This document shows, in pieces, positions 7,256-14,430 of a stretch of DNA of 64,000 bases. The DNA comes from an uncultured Allobosea sp. Its GTDB lineage: Bacteria > Pseudomonadota > Alphaproteobacteria > Rhizobiales > Beijerinckiaceae. Each line of letters starts with the position of its first letter. The stretch's first letter is position 1. The DNA lies in the NCBI RefSeq assembly GCF_945956895.1, contig NZ_CAMFJF010000014.1, positions 1 to 64,000 on the forward strand, written 5' to 3'. The notes below the pieces were generated by a model, which was not told where the DNA came from, did not search any database, and worked only from the letters and a program-made list of their open reading frames with translations. The translations under genes were made by a program, and so were the position numbers.

Positions 7256-8113
7256 TCAGCCCCTCGCCATCGTGAACTGGAGGGAATCGGAGCGCTGGGC
7301 CGGCCGGGCCTTCAGAGCCGCCTCGATCCAGGCGACGGGATCAGCCGCGTTCTGCTCCTGCGCGTCCTCGATCGTGCGCAAAACCTTGCGCGCATCGTCG
7401 CTGGCAACGCGGAGCCATCGCCCGATCAGCGACCGCGCCGGACCAACAGGCTTCCCGGTCAATTCTGAGACGGAAGCAAGGCCCTGCCGGAAGAGACGTT
7501 CCCGCCAATCGACGGGGAGGGCAGTAACTGCCGAAGGCTCAGCCGGGGCGGCAACGCCCGTAGCTTTAGCTACGGAATTACCTCCTCCATCCTCCATCTG
7601 GCGTGACACTTCCGAAAAAGGCGGAAACCGTCCCGGCTCTGCCGCGTCGCATTCGGAATGCGTCACGGCTGAAGCGTGACCACTCCGCCTATTGTCACGT
7701 TCCCGGCGCTTTCTTTCGGCGGCGGTTACGTCTCTCGGGTGATTGAGCGGCCCGGCAACCCCGCGACCGTCGCAGGCGAGAAAGCTGCTCAGCTCGGCGG
7801 GATGAGGATGGATCACCTTCGGGGATTTCGGCCGCTGGTAGCGACCGAAGTTGCGGATGGCGCCGTACTGCTTTCCCTCGTGATCGAACGCGCGGATCAT
7901 GTCGCGCGCCGCCAACTCGGAGAGCATGCTGGGCACGTCTACGGCATCGCCGGGGAACAGCCGCATCTTCAGCGTGAGAGCCTTCCATTCGAAGACGCCC
8001 AAATCATCAGCCTCGCACCAGAGGCCGATGAAGAGCACCCGGCTTGCCATGCTGACGGCGGCAAAGGCCTCGTCGGTAAAGAGGCCAGGATGAACCGAGC
8101 GGATGCGAGCCAT
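7256..8113 (-). CDS. Phage replication initiator-like protein
   Basis: A 285-residue protein. The N-terminal 110 residues (MARIRSVHPGLFTDEAF..., then LFIGLWCEADDLGVFEW and AIRNFGRYQRPK) match a family common in alphaproteobacterial prophages, thought to be a winged-helix replication initiator. The middle is a charged, low-complexity linker; the C-terminal 90 residues form a second helical domain (WRERLFRQGL...VAWIEAALKAR). Its start overlaps the preceding stop (TAATG) and the primase-helicase starts two bases after its own stop, so the pair forms a replication module. Origin sequences might lie within the gene; none was identified. Confidence 0.75.
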   Translation of the reverse strand: MARIRSVHPGLFTDEAFAAVSMASRVLFIGLWCEADDLGVFEWKALTLKMRLFPGDAVDVPSMLSELAARDMIRAFDHEGKQYGAIRNFGRYQRPKSPKVIHPHPAELSSFLACDGRGVAGPLNHPRDVTAAERKRRERDNRRSGHASAVTHSECDAAEPGRFPPFSEVSRQMEDGGGNSVAKATGVAAPAEPSAVTALPVDWRERLFRQGLASVSELTGKPVGPARSLIGRWLRVASDDARKVLRTIEDAQEQNAADPVAWIEAALKARPAQRSDSLQFTMARG

Positions 8114-8412
8114 TAGCGCTGCGCCTCCGCAATCATCTCATCGGTCACGTTCTCATCGCACCACGAGCACCATTCAGCATGGACGCGGAGCGGCACGTCA
8201 TACCGATTGATGGTCATGGTGGTCCCGCGAAACGGACCAGGCACCTCTTCAGGCCGGCGCTCGATCAGCCCGCGCGAAACGAGCGCTTCGAGCACGCGCG
8301 GGTGATGGCCGGCCAGATCGTTGCCGATGGCGATTTGTTCGAAAACCTCATGGGCGCGCTTACTCAACCCGGCGCACGGATGAGGCTGGCGAGCAGCTTT
8401 CGTGCTGGTCAT
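8113..8412 (-). CDS. Small phage protein, unknown function
   Basis: A 99-residue protein. It has a helical N-terminal half resembling a winged-helix scaffold (HEVFEQIAIG...VLEALVSRGLIERRP) and a C-terminal half with WCSWCDENV, a CxxC pair that could bind a metal or be redox active. Overlaps the upstream gene (ATGA at 8412-8409) and the downstream gene (TAATG). No family recognised. Confidence 0.6.
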   Translation of the reverse strand: MTSTKAARQPHPCAGLSKRAHEVFEQIAIGNDLAGHHPRVLEALVSRGLIERRPEEVPGPFRGTTMTINRYDVPLRVHAEWCSWCDENVTDEMIAEAQR

Positions 8413-8642
8413 TGTCCTGCCTCGCTGGAGATGAGGCGCAGGCCATCACGCTCGGCCATTTCGCGAGCGAGAGCGGCGGCAGCCTCGGGAGTGTTCGGGG
8501 TGGCGGAGTGGCGCCTGACAAGGCGCCCTCCCTGACTGGTAGCGGCACACCAGCAACCGAAGTCCAAGACGACCTCGACCGCGTCGGGCATGCGCTTAAC
8601 GCCGCGCACGTTGGGGCGGGGGAACCGGACCACGTCAGCCAT
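8409..8642 (-). CDS. Small phage protein, unknown function
   Basis: A 77-residue protein starting MADVVRFPRPNVRGVKRMP. It has a beta-like middle containing FGCWCAATSQGG and a C-terminal helix. The gene overlaps its neighbours on both sides by a few bases. No recognised domain; it is called because the coding frame fits the operon packing and the start is well positioned. Confidence 0.55.
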   Translation of the reverse strand: MADVVRFPRPNVRGVKRMPDAVEVVLDFGCWCAATSQGGRLVRRHSATPNTPEAAAALAREMAERDGLRLISSEAGQ

Positions 8643-8886
8643 CGTGCTCGGCCTCCGTGGTGAGCTGGCGCATCGCCTCGGGCAGCGTATCGAGAGCCGC
8701 GTTGGCGAATGCTGCGAACTTGCGGACAGAGCGCATCAGGGCTGGCGCATCGCCCATCGCGAGATGGTCGTAAGCGTGGTCCAGATGGAGGCTGGCATAA
8801 GCCAGCGCTCCGCCCATGAAGGCGCGAGGGTTGCTCGCGCTATCGATGTCGCCATGTTGCGGCAGAGGGAGAGGGATAACGTTCAC
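8635..8886 (-). CDS. Small phage protein, unknown function
   Basis: An 83-residue helical protein with histidines and acidic residues (LHLDHAYDHLAMGD) and a C-terminal acidic tail ending AEHDG. It overlaps the preceding gene by ATGA (8886-8883) and the next gene by eight bases. No family is recognised. Confidence 0.55.
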   Translation of the reverse strand: MNVIPLPLPQHGDIDSASNPRAFMGGALAYASLHLDHAYDHLAMGDAPALMRSVRKFAAFANAALDTLPEAMRQLTTEAEHDG

Positions 8887-9170
8887 GCCGCCCTCCGCTC
8901 GATGACAGTGACAGGGACGCTCAGGATGTAGCGGGCATGCGTACCGGCATAAGGCCCCGCGTGCTTTTCATCGTGGGTGATGACGCCAACCCCGCCCCGG
9001 CGGAGCTTGAAGACGTAATGCGACCAGCGCGGGCCGGGATGGTCGATGGGCGTGCAGCCTTTCGAGCCGGCGTTGATGAGGTTGTCCAAGGCCCAGGCGT
9101 CGCGGCCCTTGAAGGTGCGCGGCGTCGAATCGCCTTCGATGGTGATGGTGATGCTCTTGAGGTTTGCCAT
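8883..9170 (-). CDS. Winged-helix-like phage protein
   Basis: A 95-residue protein with two beta-strand openings (SITITIEGDS and TFKGRDAW), a helix (ALDNLINAGSKGC) and the segment HPGPRWSHYVFKLRRGG followed by HARYILS. This layout is seen in short alphaproteobacterial phage proteins annotated as winged-helix. DNA binding is plausible but not shown. It starts by TGATG overlap with the preceding gene. Confidence 0.65.
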   Translation of the reverse strand: MANLKSITITIEGDSTPRTFKGRDAWALDNLINAGSKGCTPIDHPGPRWSHYVFKLRRGGVGVITHDEKHAGPYAGTHARYILSVPVTVIERRAA

Positions 9171-9367
9171 CAGTCGCGGCCCTCCTTCGGCCCGAGAGAG
9201 GCGAGGCGGAGAACCGTCAGGGCGTGCAGCTCGGACAAGCCGAAACGACGCTGAAGACGATTGACGATAATGGCGGGGATGGTATCTTCGCTCGGCATTC
9301 CGGCCAGGAATGAAGCCTTCGCGAGCCCGGCGCTTCCCCCGCGCCGGGTTTCGTTTGTCAGGTGCAT
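9170..9367 (-). CDS. Small phage protein, unknown function
   Basis: A 65-residue protein starting MHLTNETRRGG at 9367, four bases after the stop of the excisionase-like gene. Its C-terminal half (IVNRLQRRFGLSELHALTVLRLASLG) looks like a short HTH-type helical bundle. The frame can be extended 30 codons upstream, but that would overlap the excisionase-like gene with a basic, unprotein-like sequence. Function unknown. Confidence 0.55.
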   Translation of the reverse strand: MHLTNETRRGGSAGLAKASFLAGMPSEDTIPAIIVNRLQRRFGLSELHALTVLRLASLGPKEGRD

Positions 9368-9371
9368 GGCT

Positions 9372-9587
9372 TCACGCGGCCTCTTTCTCGGAGGCGGCGT
9401 CGAGCGCAGCGATATAGCGGTTGACCTCGGAGGCCTTGACGAAGCTGCGGCGGCCATTGCGCGTCAGCTTGAGCTTGCCGGCCTTCACCTCGGCATAAGC
9501 CTTGGTGGTCCTGATCCCGAGCATATCAAACGCGGCCTGGGCGGGGATCAAACGATCGACCGGCGCGTGTGAAATCGGAGTGTTCAT
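9372..9587 (-). CDS. Excisionase-like helix-turn-helix protein
   Basis: A 71-residue protein with the layout of MerR/AlpA-type excisionases: LIPAQAAFDMLGIRTTKAYAEVKAGKL (HTH), then the wing TRNGRRSFVKASEVNRYIAAL. Such proteins bend attachment-site DNA and direct integrase towards excision, or regulate phage operons. It is the first gene of the long minus-strand operon, about 90 bases downstream of a strong inverted repeat that may be its operator or binding site. Its separation from the integrase by one gene is compatible with a recombination directionality factor. Confidence 0.75.
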   Translation of the reverse strand: MNTPISHAPVDRLIPAQAAFDMLGIRTTKAYAEVKAGKLKLTRNGRRSFVKASEVNRYIAALDAASEKEAA

Positions 9588-9670
9588 TTTGATCCTCAGT
9601 TCGCCCGCATTCGTTGGAACGCAACCGGCGGGTGAGGACGAAAATGGCTGCGGATCAGCGGCCCCGCGAT

Positions 9671-9718
9671 TTGTACAATTGTTCGGGCGGAAATGGTCCG
9701 AACAATCGGCCGTACAAT
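9671..9718. promoter_or_regulatory. Nested inverted repeat upstream of the excisionase operon
   Basis: ATTGTTCGG at 9678-9686 is perfectly repeated in inverse at 9698-9706 (CCGAACAAT), with an 11-base spacer. An outer pair, TTGTAC at 9671-9676 and GTACAA at 9712-9717, frames it. There is no T-tract on either side, so a transcription terminator for the gene ending at 9723 is less likely than an operator or excisionase-binding site between 9587 and 9723. Confidence 0.5.
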
Positions 9719-9722
9719 TCAG

Positions 9723-10856
9723 CTATTGCGACTTCCGACCACGCTTAAGGGTCGGAGCGTGCTGCCGCCAAAGAGCTTGAAAAGAATCGCGCGACACTTC
9801 AGGCCGGCTCAATTTGCGCCATGCGTCACTGACTCGCCAGTCGGGCCAAACGCCGGGATGGGCGGCTTTCAATGCCTCAATGTCGGCCGAAGCCGCCGCT
9901 CTCTTTTTTGGTAAGGGAGCCGGTGACGTTTCATGGAGTAGGCCGGAAATCCAGCTCCTCAATGAGGATCGCATCACGGTGACATCATTCCACCTCAGCG
10001 CATGAGGCTTGTTGTCGCGATACTTTGCATACGAGTCCATATCACCGCGAGCAGGATCGATATCGAGTCCGGCGCCGTCATGGGTCACGGCCAGATCATG
10101 TGCGAAAACGGCGACTGGGATGGGCTCGGGGCGGCCCACTGTAGCGCAGGTACCGAACAGCTTGATCTTTCCTTGGCGCGCCTGAGCGAGCAACGCAGCG
10201 CCCGTGCGAGCCCGGCGCGCTGCTGCCACTAGTGGGGCCACGTCTGGCGGCGGGATCAGAGAACCAAAAGACAGGACGCTGAGAGCCTGAGCGAGCAAAA
10301 CCCAATCGCCGCCGGGCATCTGATCCAAGCTCGACAATTCAATCTCGGGCGCCAGCGCCCAAGGCGTTCGGCCTATCAGGTCTGCGCCAGCAACAGAGTT
10401 CAACGCCGGCTGTTGGAGGCGAATGAACCTCTCTAGTTCATCTCTCCGGACAAACACTGGCGCGCCACCTGTTTCAGGCCCAGGACAGGTGAGATGATGA
10501 AGCTCCGTGCTCAAGCCGGGAACGCCGAACGAAATGGCTTCGATCCAACGTTCGCGGTCAGCGAGTTCGGCTGGTTCGCCGGTTCTCGCATCGCGGATCA
10601 TCGCGCGGAATTGACCTGAAGCCAGTGCCGTGCGCATCAACCTCTCGACTCGTCTTCGCGATTCGTCAAACGCATTTCGAGCGTCATCAAGTGCGCCGAC
10701 CCAGTTTCCGCCGAACTCCCTCGAAAGCTCCTCTTTGGGAACCCGTTGGCTAAGCGCAAGGAAGTGCTTCTCGCTATCCTCGATCGTGCGCCAAGCATGC
10801 TCAAACGCGTCGGATAGCCACTCGTGGCCATTGGGTAGCGTATGTGCAGCGCCCAT
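9723..10856 (-). CDS. Large island protein of unknown function, downstream of integrase
   Basis: A 377-residue, mostly helical protein without a family I recognise. Visible parts are an N-terminal helical region with several Trp residues, a central hydrophobic segment around LLAQALSVLSFGSLIPPP, and a basic C-terminus (HPGVWPDWRVSDAWRKL...WRQHAPTLKRGRKSQ) that looks able to bind nucleic acid. The ATG at 10856 follows the integrase stop by two bases and has GGTGGAG upstream; a TTG at 10877 inside the integrase gene is the alternative. Co-transcription with the integrase suggests a cargo or integration-linked role, which is inference. Confidence 0.65.
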   Translation of the reverse strand: MGAAHTLPNGHEWLSDAFEHAWRTIEDSEKHFLALSQRVPKEELSREFGGNWVGALDDARNAFDESRRRVERLMRTALASGQFRAMIRDARTGEPAELADRERWIEAISFGVPGLSTELHHLTCPGPETGGAPVFVRRDELERFIRLQQPALNSVAGADLIGRTPWALAPEIELSSLDQMPGGDWVLLAQALSVLSFGSLIPPPDVAPLVAAARRARTGAALLAQARQGKIKLFGTCATVGRPEPIPVAVFAHDLAVTHDGAGLDIDPARGDMDSYAKYRDNKPHALRWNDVTVMRSSLRSWISGLLHETSPAPLPKKRAAASADIEALKAAHPGVWPDWRVSDAWRKLSRPEVSRDSFQALWRQHAPTLKRGRKSQ

Positions 10857-10858
10857 CC

Positions 10859-12073
10859 CTATCGCTCCACCGGCCAACGACGCTTTGCACCTTCGCGCAG
10901 TAGATCAACCTGATCTGCCCACCATTGGGCCATCTCGACGCGCTCTTTCCAGTGTGCCCCGCGCGCGTAGGCGCGCCGGACGGCATCAACTTCCTGATGC
11001 GCCAGCGCTCGCTCGATAGCATCGGGCGACCACTTGCCGGATTCGTTCAGGAGCGTTGACGCGCTCGCGCGGAAACCGTGCGAGGTAGCGTCTGAATTGG
11101 TGTAGCCAAGGCGGCGCAGCGCCGCGTTCAGCGTATTCTCGGACATGGCCCGCTTGACCGATCGGACGGACGGAAAGACCAGCTCCCCATCGCCCGATAT
11201 CGCCCGCAGTTCGTCCAAGATGGTGAGCGCCTGCTTGGGCAGAGGGACCGCATGCGGCTTGCGCATCTTCATTCGGCCGGCCGGGATGGTCCAAACGGCT
11301 TCCTCGGTATCGAACTCCCTCCACTCGGCTAAGCGTAGCTCGCCCGGTCGCGGGAAGAGCAGCGCCATCAGGCGCAGGGCGTGCCGGGTGAGAGGCATTC
11401 CGTCATAATCGTCGATGACGCGAAGGAGCGCGCCGAAGGCCTTGGCCTCGGTCACGGCGGCATGGCTCTTTACGACCGGCGCCATCAGCGCCCCCCGCAG
11501 CGCCACGGTCGGATCGTCCTTCGCCCGCTGCGTTGCGATGGCGTACCGAAATACCTGCCCGATGATGGATCTCATGCGGCGCGCGGTTTCGAGATGGCCC
11601 CGCGCCTCGATCTTCCGCAGGACAACGAGAATTTCGGCGGCGCTGATTTCCGTGATGGGGCGCTTGCCCAGCACCGGCTTGGCCAGGTCCAGGAACCAAT
11701 CGAACTTGTCGAGCGTCGCTTGGGCCTTGCCGCTCTGTTTCTTCCTGGCGGCAACCTCTGCGGCGATGGCCTCGAAAGTGTTTTCCCTGTTGGCCTTGCC
11801 CGTCAGCTTCTCCAGCCGCTTTTCGGCGCCGGGGTCTTTGCCGTCCCGCAGCAGCGCCTTGGCCTCCTCCCGCTTGGCGCGGGCCGCGCGAAGGTCGATC
11901 GCCGGATATGTGCCGATGGAGAGTTTCTTCTGCTTGCCATCGTATCGGTAGGCAAGGCGCCACAGCTTGCCGCCTTTCGGCTCAATCCAGAGCTGCAAGC
12001 CGCCTCCATCGGAGAGCTTCACCGTGCTCGCGGCGGGCTTGGCGTTCCTTATCGCAACGTCTGTCAGGGGCAT
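10859..12073 (-). CDS. Tyrosine recombinase/integrase (P4-like, DUF4102 N-terminus)
   Basis: A 404-residue full-length site-specific recombinase. The N-terminal arm-binding DUF4102 domain (LTDVAIRNAKP...KLSDGGGLQLWI...LSIGTYP) is followed by a SAM-like core-binding region and a catalytic domain. Catalytic residues visible are Arg242 (RPGELR), His332 and Arg335 (SHGFR), His359 (ALAHQ) and Tyr369 (AYARG). It faces away from the adjacent tRNA-Leu, 166 bases from the tRNA 3' end, and most likely inserted the island there. Intact motifs suggest activity. Confidence 0.95.
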   Translation of the reverse strand: MPLTDVAIRNAKPAASTVKLSDGGGLQLWIEPKGGKLWRLAYRYDGKQKKLSIGTYPAIDLRAARAKREEAKALLRDGKDPGAEKRLEKLTGKANRENTFEAIAAEVAARKKQSGKAQATLDKFDWFLDLAKPVLGKRPITEISAAEILVVLRKIEARGHLETARRMRSIIGQVFRYAIATQRAKDDPTVALRGALMAPVVKSHAAVTEAKAFGALLRVIDDYDGMPLTRHALRLMALLFPRPGELRLAEWREFDTEEAVWTIPAGRMKMRKPHAVPLPKQALTILDELRAISGDGELVFPSVRSVKRAMSENTLNAALRRLGYTNSDATSHGFRASASTLLNESGKWSPDAIERALAHQEVDAVRRAYARGAHWKERVEMAQWWADQVDLLREGAKRRWPVER

Positions 12074-12148
12074 GATGTTGGCCTGAATTTCGGGCCTGTT
12101 GGCCTATGCAGGCGAGCAGGCCAACAAATTCGGCGGCTGTCAACGAAG

Positions 12149-12232
12149 GCCGGCGAAGGCCAGCAAAGAGAAAGGCCCCCGAAACCAGCGGTCTCGGAGG
12201 CCTTTTCGGTCACCGGCGAAAGCCGGCGAAGG
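12149..12232. repeat. GCCGGCGAAGG direct repeats next to the attachment site
   Basis: The 11-base sequence GCCGGCGAAGG occurs at 12149-12159 and again at 12222-12232, with a shorter related copy (ACCGGCGAA) at about 12212-12220. They lie between the integrase start and the tRNA 3' end, the place where integrase arm-type sites usually are. That role is a guess from position. Confidence 0.4.
12172..12208 (-). terminator. Hairpin terminator downstream of tRNA-Leu
   Basis: AAGGCC at 12172-12177 and GGCCTT at 12199-12204 close a GC-rich hairpin that continues inward with CGAAACC/GGTCTCG. Runs of T follow on both strands (CCTTTTC on plus, GCCTTTCTCTTT on minus). It lies 30-70 bases past the tRNA 3' end and could end the tRNA transcript on the minus strand. 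Confidence 0.55.
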
Positions 12233-12238
12233 TAAATG

Positions 12239-12325
12239 TGGTGCCCAGGAGAGGACTCGAACCTCCACGCCCTTGCAGGCGCCAGCACCTGAAGCTGGTG
12301 CGTCTACCAATTCCGCCACCTGGGC
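12239..12325 (-). tRNA. tRNA-Leu, anticodon CAG
   Basis: The minus strand folds as a class II tRNA: acceptor GCCCAGG pairs with CCTGGGC, discriminator A, and an encoded CCA at 12241-12239. The anticodon loop TTCAGGT between CCAGC and GCTGG gives anticodon CAG, reading CUG codons. A long variable arm (GCGCCTGCAAGGGCGT region) and the T-arm GGTTCGAGTCC are present. The 3' end borders the island and is the probable attB core. Confidence 0.95.
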
Positions 12326-12612
12326 AACGGCGGTTCGTTTACGGGGGCCGAGTCGTCCTGTCAACGGCCCTGTCGCGGCGAAATGAATTTGTTTTCGCCA
12401 CCCTGTGGAAAGGGCCTTTGCGGATCGTGCGGATTACGGGCTGTTTTCGTCCGGAAGCGGCGGGTCTGCGTCAAACAAGGGCAGGGCCGCGTCGCGGATA
12501 GGGCGGAACGCCGCAGGGGCCGGGATAGAGGGGGCGCCGGCCGCAAAAGGCATTTCCACTTTGGCGGAACATGATCTAGGAGGGCAGAAGCATTCTAAAC
12601 GGAGCTTTCGCG

Positions 12613-13617
12613 ATGGCTTCCCAGGCCCCGGCCCAGCAACTCGTCACGGTCTTCGGCGGCTCCGGTTTCGTCGGCCGCCATGTCGTGCGCGCGCTCGTCA
12701 AGCGCGGCTACCGGGTGCGCGTCGCCGTGCGCCGGCCGGATCTCGCCAATTTCCTCCAGCCGATCGGGACCGTCGGCCAGATTCACGCCGTGCAGGCGAA
12801 TCTGCGCTATCCCGCCTCGGTCGCTGCCGCCGTGAAGGGCGCTGATGCCGTCGTCAACCTCGTCGGCATCATGCAGGAGCAGGGTCGCCAGAGCTTCTCG
12901 GCCGTGCAGGCGAACGGCGCCCGCGCCATCGCCCAGGCTTGCGCCGCCGCCGGCATCGTGCGGCTTGTCCATGTCTCGGCGCTGGGTGCCGACGCCGAAT
13001 CGGCTTCGGCCTATGCCCGCTCCAAGGCCGAGGGCGAGGCGGCGAGTTTCGCCTCCGTGCCGAATACGGTCGTGCTGCGGCCGTCGGTGATGTTCGGGCC
13101 TGAGGATACGTTCTTCAACCGCTTCGCTTCGCTGGCGCGGATGCTGCCCGTCCTGCCGCTGGTCGGCGATGGCGCGACGAAATTCCAGCCGGCCTTCGTC
13201 GGCGATGTCGCCGAGATCGCCGCCCGCGCCGTCGACGGCACCGTCCAGGGCGGCCGGGTCTATGAGCTTGGCGGGCCGGAGGTGCAGAGCTTGCGCCAGA
13301 TCGTCGAGGAAGTCTGCAAGGTGACCGGCCGCAAGCGTCTCCTCGCGCCGCTGCCTTTCGCGCTGGCGCGGATCATGGGCAGTGTCCTTCAGGTCGTCGA
13401 TACGCTGACGCTCGGGCTGATTCCGGACGAACTCGTCATGACGCGCGATCAGGTGACGCTGCTTGAAAGCGATAATGTCGTCTCGGCAGCAGCCAAGGCC
13501 GAAGGCCGCGACTTCGCCGGGCTTGGGCTCGCGCCGACCTCCTCCGAGGCGGTCGTCTCGTCCTATCTCTGGCGCTTCCGCAAGACCGGCCAGTTCGACA
13601 CGCTTCAGGCCCGCTGA
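12613..13617 (+). CDS. NDUFA9-like complex I NAD(P)-binding subunit family protein
   Basis: A 334-residue extended short-chain dehydrogenase-like protein. The nucleotide-binding motif FGGSGFVGRHVV lies at about residues 14-25, followed by typical Rossmann segments (VNLVGIM, LVHVSALG) and a degenerate YxxxK region (AYARSKAEGE). The length and the substrate-side sequence match the NDUFA9/39-kDa subunit family of alphaproteobacterial complex I, which binds NADPH tightly and helps stabilise or assemble NADH:quinone oxidoreductase. Other complex I genes are not nearby, as is common. A GGAG precedes the ATG. Confidence 0.85.
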   Translation: MASQAPAQQLVTVFGGSGFVGRHVVRALVKRGYRVRVAVRRPDLANFLQPIGTVGQIHAVQANLRYPASVAAAVKGADAVVNLVGIMQEQGRQSFSAVQANGARAIAQACAAAGIVRLVHVSALGADAESASAYARSKAEGEAASFASVPNTVVLRPSVMFGPEDTFFNRFASLARMLPVLPLVGDGATKFQPAFVGDVAEIAARAVDGTVQGGRVYELGGPEVQSLRQIVEEVCKVTGRKRLLAPLPFALARIMGSVLQVVDTLTLGLIPDELVMTRDQVTLLESDNVVSAAAKAEGRDFAGLGLAPTSSEAVVSSYLWRFRKTGQFDTLQAR

Positions 13618-13637
13618 ACGGCGGACGGAGCGCGCTC

Positions 13638-14318
13638 GTGTCGTTCGACCTCGTCATCTACGACTGCGACGGCACGCTGATCGACACCGAGACGCTCTAT
13701 GGCGAGATCAGCCTCGCCATCTGTCGGGAGATCGGCCTCAACCACTGGACGCTTGACCATTATGTCGAGCAACTCGTCGGTATCCCCTGGGCCGACGGCA
13801 TGAAGATCATCGAATCGGCGCTCGGCCGGCCTCTTCCGGCCGATTTCGAAACGCGCATCGAGGATGCGGTCGCCCGGCGGCTGGAGACCGAACTGCGCGC
13901 GCTTCCCGGCGTACGGGAGGCGTTGTTGGCCATGGCAGAGCGTCGCTGCGTCGCATCCTCGACGGTGCTCGAGCCGCTGCGCCGCAATCTCGCGCTGGCA
14001 GGCTTGAGCGACCTGTTCGGGCCCCATGTCTTCTCGGCCTCGCAGGTCGCGCGCGGCAAGCCGGCGCCGGATGTTTTTCTGTTCGCGGCGTCGCAGATGG
14101 GCGCGGAGGCGGGGCGCTGCCTCGTGCTGGAGGATTCGGTGCCGGGGGTGTTGGCGGCGCGGGCGGCGGGCATGCAGGTCGCCGGCTTCACCGGCGCCTC
14201 TCACGACAAACGGCGCATGCGCGAACGCCTGCTGGCCGCCGGTGCGGCAGCCGTCATCGACGATTACAGGGACTGGCCGGCGGAAGCGGCGCGCCTTGCA
14301 AGTGAACGCGCCGCCTGA
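13638..14318 (+). CDS. HAD-superfamily phosphatase (subfamily IA)
   Basis: A 226-residue HAD hydrolase with motif I IYDCDGTLIDTE (nucleophile Asp9, acid/base Asp11), a helical cap, motif II around ASSTV, motif III Lys in ARGKPAPDVF and motif IV VLEDSVPG. This is the pattern of phosphoglycolate phosphatase/beta-phosphoglucomutase-like enzymes; the substrate cannot be told. It starts with GTG 20 bases after the NDUFA9-like gene, with GGACGGAG upstream, so both are probably one transcript. Confidence 0.85.
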   Translation: MSFDLVIYDCDGTLIDTETLYGEISLAICREIGLNHWTLDHYVEQLVGIPWADGMKIIESALGRPLPADFETRIEDAVARRLETELRALPGVREALLAMAERRCVASSTVLEPLRRNLALAGLSDLFGPHVFSASQVARGKPAPDVFLFAASQMGAEAGRCLVLEDSVPGVLAARAAGMQVAGFTGASHDKRRMRERLLAAGAAAVIDDYRDWPAEAARLASERAA

Positions 14319-14366
14319 GCTGCCGGTCTAGGCGCCTGCCGGATCGTTCATCGTCTCAACTGCTCT

Positions 14367-14408
14367 TGTCAGTCCGGGTTCGCGCCGATGGCACGCCCCG
14401 GAATGACA
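14367..14408. repeat. Intergenic palindrome, GTCATYCCGG family
   Basis: TGTCAGTCCGGG at 14367-14378 is answered by CCCCGGAATGACA at 14396-14408, giving one hairpin with a 17-base loop. It lies between two convergent genes. It is a short member of the palindrome family found throughout this window. Confidence 0.75.
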
Positions 14409-14430
14409 ATGGTGTGAGAGGCGCGGCGCC

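Larger units (their letters stand above)
1..12241. mobile_element. Prophage or phage-derived island at tRNA-Leu (left end outside window)
   Basis: A tyrosine integrase at the right edge reads away from a tRNA-Leu whose 3' end abuts the island, the usual arrangement for tRNA-targeting integrases. Inside are an excisionase-like HTH protein, a replication initiator, a T7-gp4-like primase-helicase, a DUF5681 protein, many short overlapping genes of phage style and the end of a virion-like protein. Genes form two blocks, plus-strand on the left (1-2794) and minus-strand on the right (2810-12073). No terminase, capsid, lysis or repressor gene is visible, so whether the element is complete cannot be judged here. 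The second attachment site should be a copy of the tRNA 3' end left of position 1. Confidence 0.85.
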
